DNA of 64,000 nt from Gloeobacter violaceus PCC 7421 (GTDB lineage: Bacteria; Cyanobacteriota; Cyanobacteriia; Gloeobacterales; Gloeobacteraceae): positions 3,534,001-3,598,000 of the forward strand of contig NC_005125.1 in assembly GCF_000011385.1 (NCBI RefSeq). Direction: 5' to 3'. The notes beneath the pieces are model-generated. The model was not told the DNA's origin, did not search any database, and saw nothing but the letters and a program-made list of their open reading frames with translations. Shown here piece after piece: positions 1 to 8,844 of this stretch. Both the position numbers and the translations under genes were made by a program. The number at the start of each line of letters is the position of its first letter. The first letter of the stretch is position 1.

Positions 1-1
1 C

Positions 2-448
2 CAACTGGTGGGCGGCAGCCGCCCGGCGGTGCTCATCGCCGACACCACCGGCGAGCGCATCGAGGTGAAGACCCTCCCCGAGGCGGTGCGCCAGGGGGTG
101 ACCAGCCGCCTATTCAATCCCCGCTGGATCGACGGCATGCTCGCCCACGGCCACCAGGGCGCCCAGCAAATCGCCGACCGGGTCGAATATCTGCTCGGGC
201 TCGACGCGACCACCGCCAGCGTCGGCACCGCCACCTGGGGCCAGGTGGCCCGCCGCTTCGTCTTCGACGCCGCGATGCGCGATCGCCTGATCGCCGCCAA
301 CCCCTATGCCGCAGCCGAGATCGCCCGGCAACTGGCCCAGGCCCACGGCCGCGGCTACTGGCAGGCCACCGACGAGGAGCGCACCCACCTCGAGACTCTG
401 TATGGGCAACTGGAGTACCGCCTGGAGGCGGCGCCATGCAGCAATTAG
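2..448 (+). CDS. CobN/ChlH-type metal chelatase large subunit, C-terminal part (5' end outside window)
   Basis: The reading frame is open from the left edge, so only about the last 148 residues are present. They match the C-terminal end of the family of ATP-dependent chelatase large subunits (CobN of cobaltochelatase, ChlH/BchH of magnesium chelatase): the stretch around LFNPRWIDGMLAHGH followed by a helical tail is typical of that end. The protein would bind the tetrapyrrole and insert Co or Mg together with AAA+ partners. The window does not show which metal is used, because the diagnostic N-terminal part is missing. The stop codon lies inside the start of the next gene (13 bp overlap), which suggests cotranscription with the hydrolase. 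Confidence 0.75.
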   Translation, partial: QLVGGSRPAVLIADTTGERIEVKTLPEAVRQGVTSRLFNPRWIDGMLAHGHQGAQQIADRVEYLLGLDATTASVGTATWGQVARRFVFDAAMRDRLIAANPYAAAEIARQLAQAHGRGYWQATDEERTHLETLYGQLEYRLEAAPCSN

Positions 449-1338
449 TTTCTGTCCCGGCGCCCTTTGCCCCGGACGCGGCGGATATCGATCATCCGCA
501 GGCGCGCTGGTTGCTGGAGCGCATCGAGCGCGTCCCCGTCCTCTGCCCTTCCGGTTCCCAGTCCGTCGCCACCAGCTTCGTGCGCGCGGGCCGTGCAGAC
601 GGGCCGCCGGTGCTGCTGCTGCACGGTTTCGACAGTTCGCTGCTCGAATTTTTTCGGCTGGTGCCCTTGCTTGCCGCCCACCGCTCGACCTGGGCGATCG
701 ATCTGCTGGGCTTCGGCTTTACTGAAAGGCGGCCGGATCTTGCCTGCAGCGCCGCCGCCCTCAAGGCGCACCTGTGGTCCTTCTGGCTGGAGCGGATCGG
801 CGAGCCGGTGGTGCTGGTGGGCGCTTCGATGGGCGGGGCTGCCGCTATCGATTTTGCGCTCACCCACCCCGAGGCCGTCGCCGGGCTGGTGCTCATCGAC
901 AGCGTCGGCTTCACCTGCGGCCCGGCGGTCTACCGATGGCTCTCGCCGCCCTTCGACGGCCTGGCGCTCGAACTGTGGCGGGCGTTTAAAAACCGGCCCG
1001 CCTGGGGGGGCGAGGACGACCTGCAGCGCGCCGCCCGGCGCTGCTGCGCCCTGCACACCACCCAGCCCCACTGGCAGGAGGCGCTGTTGCGCTTTTCCCA
1101 CAGCGGCGGGTACGACTTTCTGGCGCCCCGCATCGGCGGGGTCGCCCACCAAACCTTGATTCTCTGGGGCGAAGCGGACGGCGTGCTCGGCACCGCCGAC
1201 GCCGAACGTTTCCGGCGGGCCATCGCCCGCAGTTCCCTGCGCTGGCTTTCCGGGTGCGGACACACGCCCCACCTCGAACAACCCGAGCACACCGCCCGGC
1301 ACATCCTGGACTTTGCCCGCGACGTCCGTCGCCGCTAG
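436..1338 (+). CDS. alpha/beta-fold hydrolase
   Basis: A 300-residue single-domain alpha/beta hydrolase. An HGF oxyanion-type motif is at about residues 63-65, the nucleophile elbow GASMGG has Ser131, and the probable acid Asp248 (WGEAD) and His276 (GCGHTPH) complete a normal catalytic triad. There is no signal peptide, so it is probably cytosolic. The start overlaps the end of the chelatase-like gene by 13 bp. Alpha/beta hydrolases of the BchO type sit next to magnesium chelatase genes in phototrophs, so a tetrapyrrole-related role is possible, but the substrate cannot be read from the sequence. A 15-bp inverted repeat starts directly after the stop codon. Confidence 0.85.
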   Translation: MQQLVSVPAPFAPDAADIDHPQARWLLERIERVPVLCPSGSQSVATSFVRAGRADGPPVLLLHGFDSSLLEFFRLVPLLAAHRSTWAIDLLGFGFTERRPDLACSAAALKAHLWSFWLERIGEPVVLVGASMGGAAAIDFALTHPEAVAGLVLIDSVGFTCGPAVYRWLSPPFDGLALELWRAFKNRPAWGGEDDLQRAARRCCALHTTQPHWQEALLRFSHSGGYDFLAPRIGGVAHQTLILWGEADGVLGTADAERFRRAIARSSLRWLSGCGHTPHLEQPEHTARHILDFARDVRRR

Positions 1339-1339
1339 A

Positions 1340-1409
1340 CCGATGGGCCGCCTTTGAGCCTGTGGTGTTTGTCCGTCCGTCGCCGATAATATCGAAGGCG
1401 GCCCATCGG
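1340..1409. repeat. 15-bp perfect inverted repeat, 40-nt loop
   Basis: The arm ccgatgggccgcctt (1340-1354) is repeated as its exact reverse complement at 1395-1409. It begins right after the stop codon of the hydrolase gene and ends about 40 bp before the cheR start. It could fold as a long-looped terminator or attenuator, or be a small palindromic element. No T-run follows, so a classical terminator is not certain. Confidence 0.7.
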
Positions 1410-1450
1410 ATCGGCCTCCGCGCCGACCTTGTATATTTTCCTCTCCGGTT

Positions 1451-2332
1451 ATGACGGACAATTTCAAGCCTCTTTCTGCTGCGGGCCTGCCGGCGCGTGT
1501 CGCCAAGCTCTCCACCCCCGCCCCACGGGGGGAGGCTGCGGCCGAAGCGATCGATGAAGAGGAGGCGGGGTGGAACGGTTTTTGCCTCTGGCTGGCAACC
1601 GTCTCCAACATCGATATTTTTGCTTACAAATCGCACCAGTTGCACCAGCGGTTGGTGATTCGCCGCCAGTTGGCCGGCGTGGAGAGTTGGGCGGATTACC
1701 GCCGCCATCTGCTCGATTGCCCGCAGGCTTTTGCCCGGTTGCGCGAGAGCCTGGTCACCTCGGTGAGCAGTTTCTTTCGCGATCCCGAGCAGTGGCAGGT
1801 TCTGGAGAGCAGGGTACTGCCGCGGTTGGCCGGAGGCGGGCCGCTGAGCGCCTGGTCGGTGGGCTGTGCGATGGGGCAAGAACCGTACTCGCTGGCCGTG
1901 TGCCTCGATGGGGCCGGGCGGCTTGCGGGCAGCAAGCTGGTGGGCAGCGACTGCAGCGCGGCGGCGATCGAGCAGGCGCGCCGGGGTGTCTACCGGTCGG
2001 CCCTCGAAAAAACGATTCCCGAGCGCCTGCATCCTTACGCGCAAGCGGCGGACGGTGTATATACGCTCTGTGAGCCCCTGCGCCGGGCGGTGGAGTTTCG
2101 CTGCGAGGATGTCTTTAGGCGGTCATTCGATGGCGGCTGGGATCTGATTTTTTGCCGCAACGTGTTGATTTACCTCAACGAGGGCGCCCAACGCCGCCTG
2201 TTGCGCCGGCTCGCCCACGCCCTGCGCCCCGGGGGCGTGCTCTTTGTCGGCCGCTCCGAGCGCGTGACGCAGCCGGAAGTGCTGGGTCTTGCGGTTACGA
2301 CGCCGTATCTGTACCGGCGGGTGGCCCCATGA
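1451..2332 (+). CDS. CheR-type protein-glutamate O-methyltransferase
   Basis: A 293-residue protein with the two-domain layout of CheR: an all-alpha N-terminal domain (about residues 40-115, ending in TSVSSFFRDPEQW) and a SAM-binding domain with motif WSVGCAMGQEPYS (135-147) and DLIFCRNVLIYL (231-242). CheR enzymes methylate glutamates on chemoreceptors with S-adenosylmethionine, and in cyanobacteria they act in phototaxis-type or other Che-like pathways. No CheB, CheA or receptor gene lies in the window, so its partner system is elsewhere. About 40 residues precede the usual CheR start and look low in conservation, so a start further in is possible. Confidence 0.9.
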   Translation: MTDNFKPLSAAGLPARVAKLSTPAPRGEAAAEAIDEEEAGWNGFCLWLATVSNIDIFAYKSHQLHQRLVIRRQLAGVESWADYRRHLLDCPQAFARLRESLVTSVSSFFRDPEQWQVLESRVLPRLAGGGPLSAWSVGCAMGQEPYSLAVCLDGAGRLAGSKLVGSDCSAAAIEQARRGVYRSALEKTIPERLHPYAQAADGVYTLCEPLRRAVEFRCEDVFRRSFDGGWDLIFCRNVLIYLNEGAQRRLLRRLAHALRPGGVLFVGRSERVTQPEVLGLAVTTPYLYRRVAP

Positions 2333-2470
2333 GCACAGCCCTCGCTGCGGCCCGAGCCCGCCTGCCTTGAGAGCCTTGCCGCCCAACACCAGGGTACCGT
2401 AACGTCTGCTGCACCGGCCTTCACGGCGATTTGTCCTGCCCGCGCTCTTGGCAAGATCGAAAGCTTCGGT

Positions 2471-3238
2471 TCAACGCGAAAGGCGCAAGCGCAACAGGTG
2501 GAGCAGGTACTCGCCGTACTGGCGCAGGGTCACTTTGCTCTCGCCCTGGGTGCGCTCCTCAAAGACGTAGCCCACCTCCCGGATGGTGCGGATGTCGCCG
2601 CGGCCCAGGACCTCCAGCAAGATCTTGTAGCCCAGGGGACTGAGGGGCTTGCCCGCCAGACAGGCGCGCCGCACCACAAAAAAGCCGCTCATCGGATCGC
2701 TGAGCCGACCGACCACGCCGGGAAGCAGGACGAGACCGATAAGCTGGGCGCCGCGCGAGACGATCCGCCGCGCGAGACGCCAGGTGCTTACGCCGCCGCC
2801 CTCGGTGTGGCGGCTGGCCACCGCCAGATCCGCCCCCTGCTCGGCGGCGGCCAGCAATTTCAGCAAATTCTCGGGCGGGTGCTGCAGATCGCCGTCGATC
2901 ACCCCCAACAGTTGCCCGCGCGACGCCTGCCAGCCGCGGACCACGGCCGTCGCCAGACCGCGCTCGTCGGTGCGGCGCATCACCCGCAGGTGAGGATAAT
3001 CCGCCGTCAGGCCCTGGGCCAGCTTCCAGGTAAAATCGGGGCTGTCGTCGTCGACGACAATCAGCTCAAAGGTTCCGGGCAAGGCAGCCTTCAGCAACCG
3101 GGTCAACTGCACGAGCAGCGCTTCGATGTTTTGGGCTTCGCGGTAGGTGGGGATCACCAGGGAGAGGCGCACGGCTGTCTCGCCGGTCACGGGGATGGTC
3201 AGGGGGCCTGTGGGCACAGGGAGCAAGTCGGCGAGCAT
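2471..3238 (-). CDS. family 2 glycosyltransferase, polyprenol-phosphate mannose synthase (DPM1)-like
   Basis: A 255-residue GT-A fold enzyme. It has the N-terminal strand LSLVIPTYREAQNIE, the nucleotide-binding VVDDDSPD, and the metal-binding DGDLQHPPE, and ends without the C-terminal membrane helices seen in GtrB-type enzymes. The family moves mannose or glucose from a nucleotide sugar to a polyprenyl phosphate at the cytoplasmic membrane, feeding later periplasmic glycosylation. It lies 8 bp downstream of the polytopic membrane protein gene on the same strand, so the two are likely one operon: donor synthesis next to a candidate membrane transferase. The first 25 residues are outside the conserved domain, so the true start may be slightly internal. 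Confidence 0.85.
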   Translation of the reverse strand: MLADLLPVPTGPLTIPVTGETAVRLSLVIPTYREAQNIEALLVQLTRLLKAALPGTFELIVVDDDSPDFTWKLAQGLTADYPHLRVMRRTDERGLATAVVRGWQASRGQLLGVIDGDLQHPPENLLKLLAAAEQGADLAVASRHTEGGGVSTWRLARRIVSRGAQLIGLVLLPGVVGRLSDPMSGFFVVRRACLAGKPLSPLGYKILLEVLGRGDIRTIREVGYVFEERTQGESKVTLRQYGEYLLHLLRLRLSR

Positions 3239-3246
3239 GCGTGGTC

Positions 3247-5085
3247 CTAAGGTTGCTTTTGTTGTTCGCGCTCGAGGCGCCGACCGTCAAAATCGCCAAG
3301 CGGGGTGGTTTGGTCCTCCGGCCGGGCGCGAAAGCCGCCCTGCAGCGAGCCGTCGCGCAACTCGATCCGTCCGTAGAGATAGGGAGTGCACGGCAGCGGC
3401 GCGTGCCAGCATAACTGACCGGTCAGGGGCCGATAGATCCAGGCATTGCGCATCGGCAACAGCAGCGTTTCGATCTTTGGATAGCCCACCTGATGGTAGA
3501 GCAATCCAATCGGCAGGTAGCCCGTGTAGATCTGCTCGACGGTCTCCAGGTAGTGCTTTGTCCAGGTCAGACCCGTGCCCAGTAGACGTTTTTCACCCTC
3601 GGTGAGCAGCACGAGGGCGGCGAGGGCGGCGGTGGCCACGGCCTGCGGACGCAGGCGGAAGGATAGCCGAGGCAGGCGCGCAGCCAGAGCGTCCGCCGCC
3701 GGGAGCACCAGCACCATGGCAAGTGCGGCCAGAAACCCGTAGCCGAAGCGCAAAAACGGCGCCGCCCAGAACCAGTAGGCCACCCCGGCCACGGCGGTGA
3801 GATAGACGATCCCGTAGTGCCGCAGGATGGTCACGAAGCGCCCCCGCAACAGCACGGCCGAGAGCGCGAACACCCCCGCCGCCGCGAACAGGCACCAGGC
3901 GATCGGGGTGGTGCGGAACTGCTCGAACCAACTCGGAAACCAGAAGCCGATCCCGCCTGCCATCACTTCGGCGGGATCGCGAAACTGCATACGCGCCCAG
4001 CCCTCGATGGAACGCTTTTCGGCCTGGACCACCCCGAGGGGCATCTTCCAGTCGAAACCGAACCAGTCGACGGCCGCAAAGGGATAGACCAGGTACCCCG
4101 AGAGAATGACGCTGCGCACCAGCTTCGGGGTGAATAGGCCCACCGCCAGCAGTGCGTAGCCCAGCAGGGCCGGGGCGCCCTCTTTTTGCCACTGGCGCCA
4201 GGCCAGATAGCCCACCGGCAGCAGCAGCGGCAGCACGCTCCACTTGATGGCGACGGTGAACAGTGCAAGGGTGGCGACGGCCAGTTGGAGCGTGCGGGTG
4301 TCGCGGTTTGCCCCTTGCGCTTCGAGGGTGCGGCAGACCAGGGCGAGCACCACCAAAGTCAAGATCGCGGCGGGTTCGTCGGTGGTCGGCGAGGCGATGT
4401 TGCCCACCAGTTCGAGCAAAGGGACCAGCGACAGTGCCCGAAAGACACTGCTTATCCGGGTGTCCTGCTTGCCGGTAAGCAGTTCGCGCACCCCCCCCAA
4501 GGCGAAGCAGAAACCCCAGAAGGCCGCAAAACCCAACAGAGCGTGCAGGGGATGCTTGTAGAGCCAGGCGAAACTGAACAGGGCGCTCGCCACAAACCAC
4601 TGCGAATCGACCGCCAGCGGCGGCAGCAGATTGCCCAGGCCGGGCACCGCACCGTGGCTTTCGATCCAGCGGATCGAAGGGGCATGGTACAGCCCGGTGT
4701 CGTAGTTAAAAAAGCCCTGGCCAAGCCAGGGCTTGCCGATGGAGGTGAAGGCCAGGACGACCGCCAGAACACCCGCCGCCGGCCAAAACCAGAAATCGGT
4801 CTTGGCCGCCTGCTCGCGCGCCCGGCCCACGGCCGGCCCGACAGCGGCGCGCCGCCGCCACAGCAAAGCAAGGGCGACAAGCCACACCAGCAGGTTGGCC
4901 ACCAGCCCAAGACCGATAAACAGCGAAAGATAACCTGCCGCCGCCGTCACCGCCGCGAGCCCCACCATCGGCACCACCGCCGGGGGCACCGCCTCCGAAG
5001 AACGGTCCGCCCGGTGCAGGAGCAACCAGCCGCAAAGGCTGCCCAGCGCGGTTACGTACAGCCAGCAGAGAATGACCGAGGCCAC
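3247..5085 (-). CDS. polytopic membrane protein, LIC_10190-like (probable envelope glycosylation function)
   Basis: A 612-residue protein with about a dozen hydrophobic segments and a soluble C-terminal tail of about 90 residues. The loop after the early membrane segments contains YDTGLYH, IRWIE and VPGLGNL, which match my memory of the LIC_10190 family of bacterial membrane proteins. These resemble GT-C fold glycosyltransferases, with an acidic residue in the first large periplasmic loop. The function is not established for this family. The pairing with the DPM1-like gene directly downstream suggests transfer of a lipid-linked sugar, but this is inference from context. Confidence 0.65.
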   Translation of the reverse strand: MASVILCWLYVTALGSLCGWLLLHRADRSSEAVPPAVVPMVGLAAVTAAAGYLSLFIGLGLVANLLVWLVALALLWRRRAAVGPAVGRAREQAAKTDFWFWPAAGVLAVVLAFTSIGKPWLGQGFFNYDTGLYHAPSIRWIESHGAVPGLGNLLPPLAVDSQWFVASALFSFAWLYKHPLHALLGFAAFWGFCFALGGVRELLTGKQDTRISSVFRALSLVPLLELVGNIASPTTDEPAAILTLVVLALVCRTLEAQGANRDTRTLQLAVATLALFTVAIKWSVLPLLLPVGYLAWRQWQKEGAPALLGYALLAVGLFTPKLVRSVILSGYLVYPFAAVDWFGFDWKMPLGVVQAEKRSIEGWARMQFRDPAEVMAGGIGFWFPSWFEQFRTTPIAWCLFAAAGVFALSAVLLRGRFVTILRHYGIVYLTAVAGVAYWFWAAPFLRFGYGFLAALAMVLVLPAADALAARLPRLSFRLRPQAVATAALAALVLLTEGEKRLLGTGLTWTKHYLETVEQIYTGYLPIGLLYHQVGYPKIETLLLPMRNAWIYRPLTGQLCWHAPLPCTPYLYGRIELRDGSLQGGFRARPEDQTTPLGDFDGRRLEREQQKQP

Positions 5086-5165
5086 CGTCTATCCCCCTGG
5101 TTCCACGGGACTTTCAAAGCTTGTATCCTACTACGTTTGGCGGCGCACCCGCCGCAAGCGCGCCC

Positions 5166-6320
5166 TCAGCGGGCGGTGCGCCACAGCAGCAGCACCCCGA
5201 GGGCACCGGTCGCGAGATTGGGTGCCCAGGCTCCCAACCAGGGAGCGATCACTCCGGTCTGACCGAGGGCCTGGGCGACGAACATCAGCAAGTAGTAGCC
5301 AAAAATAATCAAGATGCTCAGCCCCAAACCGAGGGCGTTGCTGGTGCGTACCCGCCTGAGGCCCAAAGTCGCGCCTACCAGAGCAAAGACAAAGCAGGTG
5401 ACCGGTATGGCGTACTTCTGCTGGAGGCTGACTTGCAGAGTGCGCACCTGCTGCTGCGAGAGTTCCAGGCGGCGGATGTAATCGCTCAGCTGGGCAATGG
5501 GCAGATCCTCCGGGCGCGCACCGCCCCCGAACTGCTCGGGCCGCTCGCTGAGCTTGACTTGCTGGCGCTTGAAGCGCAGTACATTGCGGTAGGAGCCGTC
5601 CGGGGCGACCACATAGACGGTGCCGTCCTGGAGTGTCCAGGATCCTGAGCGGTTGTCGTAGACCGCGGCGGCGGCGGTGATCACCTGGTTGATGGCATCT
5701 TGCGAATAATCGAGCACCGTCAGTTCGCGCATGATTCCCCCGGCGAACTGACGGGCATAGAACAGCCGCACCAGGGTGTGGTAGGTGGGGCGACCATCGC
5801 GCGGCGTCACAAACCCGTACTCGGGGTAGATGATATTGTCCTTCTGAAAATCGGGCTTGTCGCGGTCGATGGCCTGGAAGAGCAACCGGCTCGCTTCGGC
5901 GTTGCTCGCCGGTACCACCAGTTCGTTGCACATAAAGGTGGCCCCGGTGACCAGCAAACCGACCGCCAGGGCCGGGAGCACCAGCCGGTAGACGCTCATC
6001 CCGCAGGCGCGCATCGCCACCGTCTCGGCGTCGCCGGACAGCCGGGCGTAGGCCAGGAGCGTGGCGAGCAGCATCGCTGTAGGAAAAGTAATGACAATAA
6101 CAGAAGGAAGCCGCAGGGCGAACACCTGGGCTGCCACCGTCACCGACAGGCCGTTGTCGAGCATCGCCCGCACCAGCTCAAAGAGCGAGCCGACAATCAT
6201 GCCCAGGGAGGCAAACGTCGCCACCCCGAACAAAAACGGCAGCAGCAACTCCGAGACCAGATAGAGGTCCACAATCTTCAGGACTCTTGCTGTGGGATCC
6301 CCGCCTACTTTGCCAATCAT
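5166..6320 (-). CDS. LptF/LptG family permease
   Basis: A 384-residue YjgP/YjgQ (LptF/LptG) permease. The N-terminal part has three membrane helices (including the conserved block with SLFELVRAML, then FPTAMLLATLLAYARLSGD), a periplasmic beta-jellyroll of about 190 residues and three C-terminal helices. In Gram-negative bacteria LptF and LptG with the ATPase LptB extract lipopolysaccharide from the inner membrane. Cyanobacteria usually carry a single fused-role copy. It sits in the minus-strand envelope block, downstream of the polysaccharide ABC exporter genes, consistent with outer-membrane glycolipid transport. F cannot be told from G by eye. Confidence 0.88.
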   Translation of the reverse strand: MIGKVGGDPTARVLKIVDLYLVSELLLPFLFGVATFASLGMIVGSLFELVRAMLDNGLSVTVAAQVFALRLPSVIVITFPTAMLLATLLAYARLSGDAETVAMRACGMSVYRLVLPALAVGLLVTGATFMCNELVVPASNAEASRLLFQAIDRDKPDFQKDNIIYPEYGFVTPRDGRPTYHTLVRLFYARQFAGGIMRELTVLDYSQDAINQVITAAAAVYDNRSGSWTLQDGTVYVVAPDGSYRNVLRFKRQQVKLSERPEQFGGGARPEDLPIAQLSDYIRRLELSQQQVRTLQVSLQQKYAIPVTCFVFALVGATLGLRRVRTSNALGLGLSILIIFGYYLLMFVAQALGQTGVIAPWLGAWAPNLATGALGVLLLWRTAR

Positions 6321-6392
6321 GCGCGCTGGGACCGGAGCGAATGGCCAGATAAAAGCATAGCCTGAAACATTTGCGAAGCGCTCGTGGGCACC

Positions 6393-7151
6393 TCAGCCCC
6401 GCTCGGCGCCGGCGGGGATCTGCGTCGAGTGCAAGTAGCTTGCGATCACCTCGGCGGGGGGACCGGAGCGCATCACCCGGCCGCCGTTCATCCACACCAC
6501 CCGCTCGCAGCTTTGCTCGATATAGGGCAAATCGTGGGAAACCACTAGCACCGTCGCATTTTCTCCCCAGTACTGCTCCAGCCGACCGCGGCACTTGCTC
6601 TTAAAGCGCTCGTCACCCACCGAGAGCACCTCGTCGAGGATCAAAATATCCGGCGGCACGTCGGTGGCGATGGCAAAGCCAAGCCGGGCGGTCATCCCCG
6701 AGGAGAGCGTCTTAACCGGTGCATCGGCGTAAGCGGCCAAGTCGGCAAATTCGAGGATAGGCCGCACCCGAGCGCGCATCTCGCGGCGCGAGAACCCGAG
6801 CAGCACACCGTAGAGCACGATGTTGTCGACCAGCGACAGATCCGAGTCGAAGCCCGCCCCCAGTTCAATCAGGGGTGCAATCGCCCCGCGCACGTGCACC
6901 TCGCCGGTGGTCGGCTTGAGGATGCCGCAGATCACCTTGAGCAGGGTCGATTTGCCCGAGCCGTTCGAGCCCACGATCCCGACTTTCTCGCCGCTTTCGA
7001 TCGTCAGATCAACGCCTGCGAGCACCTGCTTGCGGCCGGGCTTGCGGTAGCGGCCGTCCAAAATAGTCAGGACAGTTTTTTTGAGGTCGTAGGAGAATTC
7101 TTCCTGGGTGCGCCGCCAGAGAGAAACGTTGCTGAGTCGAATGGCTTCCAA
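6393..7151 (-). CDS. ABC transporter ATPase, polysaccharide export (Wzt/KpsT/TagH type)
   Basis: A 252-residue ATPase with Walker A GSNGSGKSTLL, signature LSSGMTARLGF and Walker B DILILDEVLSVGD. The DEVLSVGD form and the phrase GAIAPLIELGAGF are typical of the ABCA subfamily that exports O-antigen, capsule or teichoic-acid polymers. It lacks the extra C-terminal carbohydrate-binding domain of long Wzt proteins, so export is probably not coupled to recognition of a modified chain end. The permease partner lies directly upstream on the same strand. Confidence 0.92.
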   Translation of the reverse strand: MEAIRLSNVSLWRRTQEEFSYDLKKTVLTILDGRYRKPGRKQVLAGVDLTIESGEKVGIVGSNGSGKSTLLKVICGILKPTTGEVHVRGAIAPLIELGAGFDSDLSLVDNIVLYGVLLGFSRREMRARVRPILEFADLAAYADAPVKTLSSGMTARLGFAIATDVPPDILILDEVLSVGDERFKSKCRGRLEQYWGENATVLVVSHDLPYIEQSCERVVWMNGGRVMRSGPPAEVIASYLHSTQIPAGAERG

Positions 7152-7199
7152 TGGGATGTTGCGGATGAACCTTTAGGCAGACTAGCGCAGTTGACCAGG

Positions 7200-8006
7200 C
7201 TACAACAAGTCCATGTAGCGATCGGACCAGGCGTGGAACAGCGCCCAACCGAGGCCGCAGACCACCCCACCCGACAGCAGGGCGAAACCCAGTAGACCCC
7301 AGTCGATGGCGGTGCCGCCTAAGATCAATTGGCGCAGGCTTTCGATGATCGGCGTGAGCGGGTTGATTGCAAGAAAAGGCTTGACAGAATCCGGAACGAT
7401 GGCCGCCGGATAGAACACCGGGCTGCTCAAAAACAGCGCAAAAGTGACCAATTCATAGATATAGGGCAAATCGCGAAAAAAGACATAGAGGGCGCTCACC
7501 ATCAGGCTGATGCCGGTCGCCACCAGCGCCAGGGCCAGCGAAGGCAAAAGCAGCAACGGCACGTGGGCGGGCTGCCCGGTGATGAACAAGGTCATCACCA
7601 CCAAAAGCGGCAGCACACCCACCACGTACTGAAAAATATTGGCACCCACCAGCGAAAGGGGGAGAACGCTGAAGGGAATACGGATTTTGTTGAGCATCGC
7701 GCCGCTTGCGACCACGCTCGGCAGGGCCTGGAGGGTGGTGATGTTGAAGAAGTTGATTACCACCAGGCCCGTGAAGGCGGCGAGCAGATAGCTCAGCAGC
7801 GAATCGTTGTAGTAAGAAGCGAACGTGGTGCCGAATATGGCCGTGTAGACCCCGGTCATGATCAGCGGATTGAGCAGCGACCAGTAAATGCCCAGTGCGG
7901 AGCCACGGTAGCGCACCTTGAGGTTGCGCCAGGTGAGCATGAACAGCAACTCCAGGTAGCGCTGAATCGAGGGATAGACTTTTTCGGGCTGAATCGCGCG
8001 CAGCAT
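7200..8006 (-). CDS. ABC-2 type permease for polysaccharide export (Wzm/KpsM/TagG type)
   Basis: A roughly 268-residue membrane protein with six predicted helices. The N-terminal amphipathic segment before the first helix (LLFMLTWRNLKVRYRGSALG) is characteristic of Wzm/KpsM/TagG permeases. I chose the second methionine (MLRAIQPEK, 8006), because the earlier one at 8030 adds eight poorly fitting residues. It is followed after 48 bp by its ATPase gene; together they form a complete exporter for a lipid-linked surface polysaccharide. The upstream region is shared with the divergently transcribed rnpB gene. Confidence 0.9.
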   Translation of the reverse strand: MLRAIQPEKVYPSIQRYLELLFMLTWRNLKVRYRGSALGIYWSLLNPLIMTGVYTAIFGTTFASYYNDSLLSYLLAAFTGLVVINFFNITTLQALPSVVASGAMLNKIRIPFSVLPLSLVGANIFQYVVGVLPLLVVMTLFITGQPAHVPLLLLPSLALALVATGISLMVSALYVFFRDLPYIYELVTFALFLSSPVFYPAAIVPDSVKPFLAINPLTPIIESLRQLILGGTAIDWGLLGFALLSGGVVCGLGWALFHAWSDRYMDLL

Positions 8007-8100
8007 GGCACATTGGGGGATTGGGCACATCCTTTACTATGCACCACCGGCGGGTGGATGCAACGGTCCGCCGGATGCCAAACCGGCCGCACCGCCGCCC

Positions 8101-8106
8101 TAAAAT
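8101..8106 (+). promoter_or_regulatory. putative -10 box of rnpB
   Basis: The hexamer taaaat lies immediately upstream of the first paired base of the RNase P RNA P1 helix, at the distance expected of a sigma-70 -10 element. No convincing -35 box is visible. Confidence 0.45.
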
Positions 8107-8109
8107 AGA

Positions 8110-8489
8110 GGTGGAGGAGTTGGTGCGGTGGTCGCGGGCCGGGCAACCGGCCTGAGGAAAGTCCGGGCTCCCCAACGAGCGGATTGCTGGGTAACGCCCA
8201 GTGCGCGCGAGCGTGAGGATAGTGCCACAGAAACATACCGCCGATGGGGGCGCTTGCGCCCCGCAGGTAAGGGTGCAAAGGTGCGGTAAGAGCGCACCAG
8301 CGGCATCGAGAGGTGCCGGCTCGGTAAACCCCGTCCTGAGCAAGGCGGGGGACACGTGGGTTGCTCGTTGACCGTCCCCCAACACGCCGCTTGAGGCGCC
8401 GGGCAACCGGCGTCCCAGATAGATGACCGCCCCGCCGCGGCTCTGCTGCGGTGGAACAGAACCCGGCTTACGTCCGGCTCCTCCACCTC
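8110..8489 (+). ncRNA. rnpB: RNase P RNA (bacterial class A)
   Basis: The catalytic RNA that trims the 5' leader of tRNA precursors. The diagnostic 5' core gaggaaagtccgggctcc is at 8152-8169, a cacagaaacataccgcc element follows (8225-8241), and the 3' part has the conserved block ending in aacagaacccggcttacgtccg. The P1 stem is formed by gaggtggaggag (8108-8119) pairing with ctcctccacctc (8478-8489). The length of about 380 nt is normal for class A. Ends are set from the P1 helix and may be off by a few bases. It lies divergent to the ABC exporter permease and just upstream of a phasin-like gene. Confidence 0.96.
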
Positions 8490-8512
8490 GACCGATCGGT
8501 GAAACCAAACAC

Positions 8513-8830
8513 ATGGAAAACAACGTTCTCAAACAGCTGCTGTTGATGGGTGTCGGCGCCACCGCCGTAATTACCGAGCGGCTCCAGCAGGCCGTCGACG
8601 AATGGGTGAGCGACGGCCGCCTGCGCCAGGAGGACGCCAAGGAATTTCTCGACGACTTGCTCTTTCGGCTGCGCGAGGAGCAGGGCAATTTCGAAGAGCA
8701 GTTCCGCCGCCAGATCAAAACGGTGCTCAAAGAGTACGACGTGCCGAACCAGGCCGAGATCGAAGCGCTCAAAAGCCGCCTCGACCGTATCGAGTATCAA
8801 CTCAGGCAGTTGCAGGAGCGAGGAGGTTAG
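8513..8830 (+). CDS. phasin-family-like small helical protein
   Basis: A 105-residue, mostly alpha-helical protein. A short hydrophobic patch (LLLMGVGATAVI) is followed by long amphipathic helices ending in a coiled-coil (EALKSRLDRIEYQLRQLQE). This matches the short phasin/PhaF-like family found in cyanobacteria, whose members coat polyhydroxyalkanoate granules or have unknown roles. I chose the ATG at 8513; the open frame continues upstream into rnpB, and those codons are not plausible protein. No PHA synthase gene is in the window, so the granule role is unproven. Confidence 0.7.
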   Translation: MENNVLKQLLLMGVGATAVITERLQQAVDEWVSDGRLRQEDAKEFLDDLLFRLREEQGNFEEQFRRQIKTVLKEYDVPNQAEIEALKSRLDRIEYQLRQLQERGG

Positions 8831-8844
8831 CCCGCCGGGGCCGG

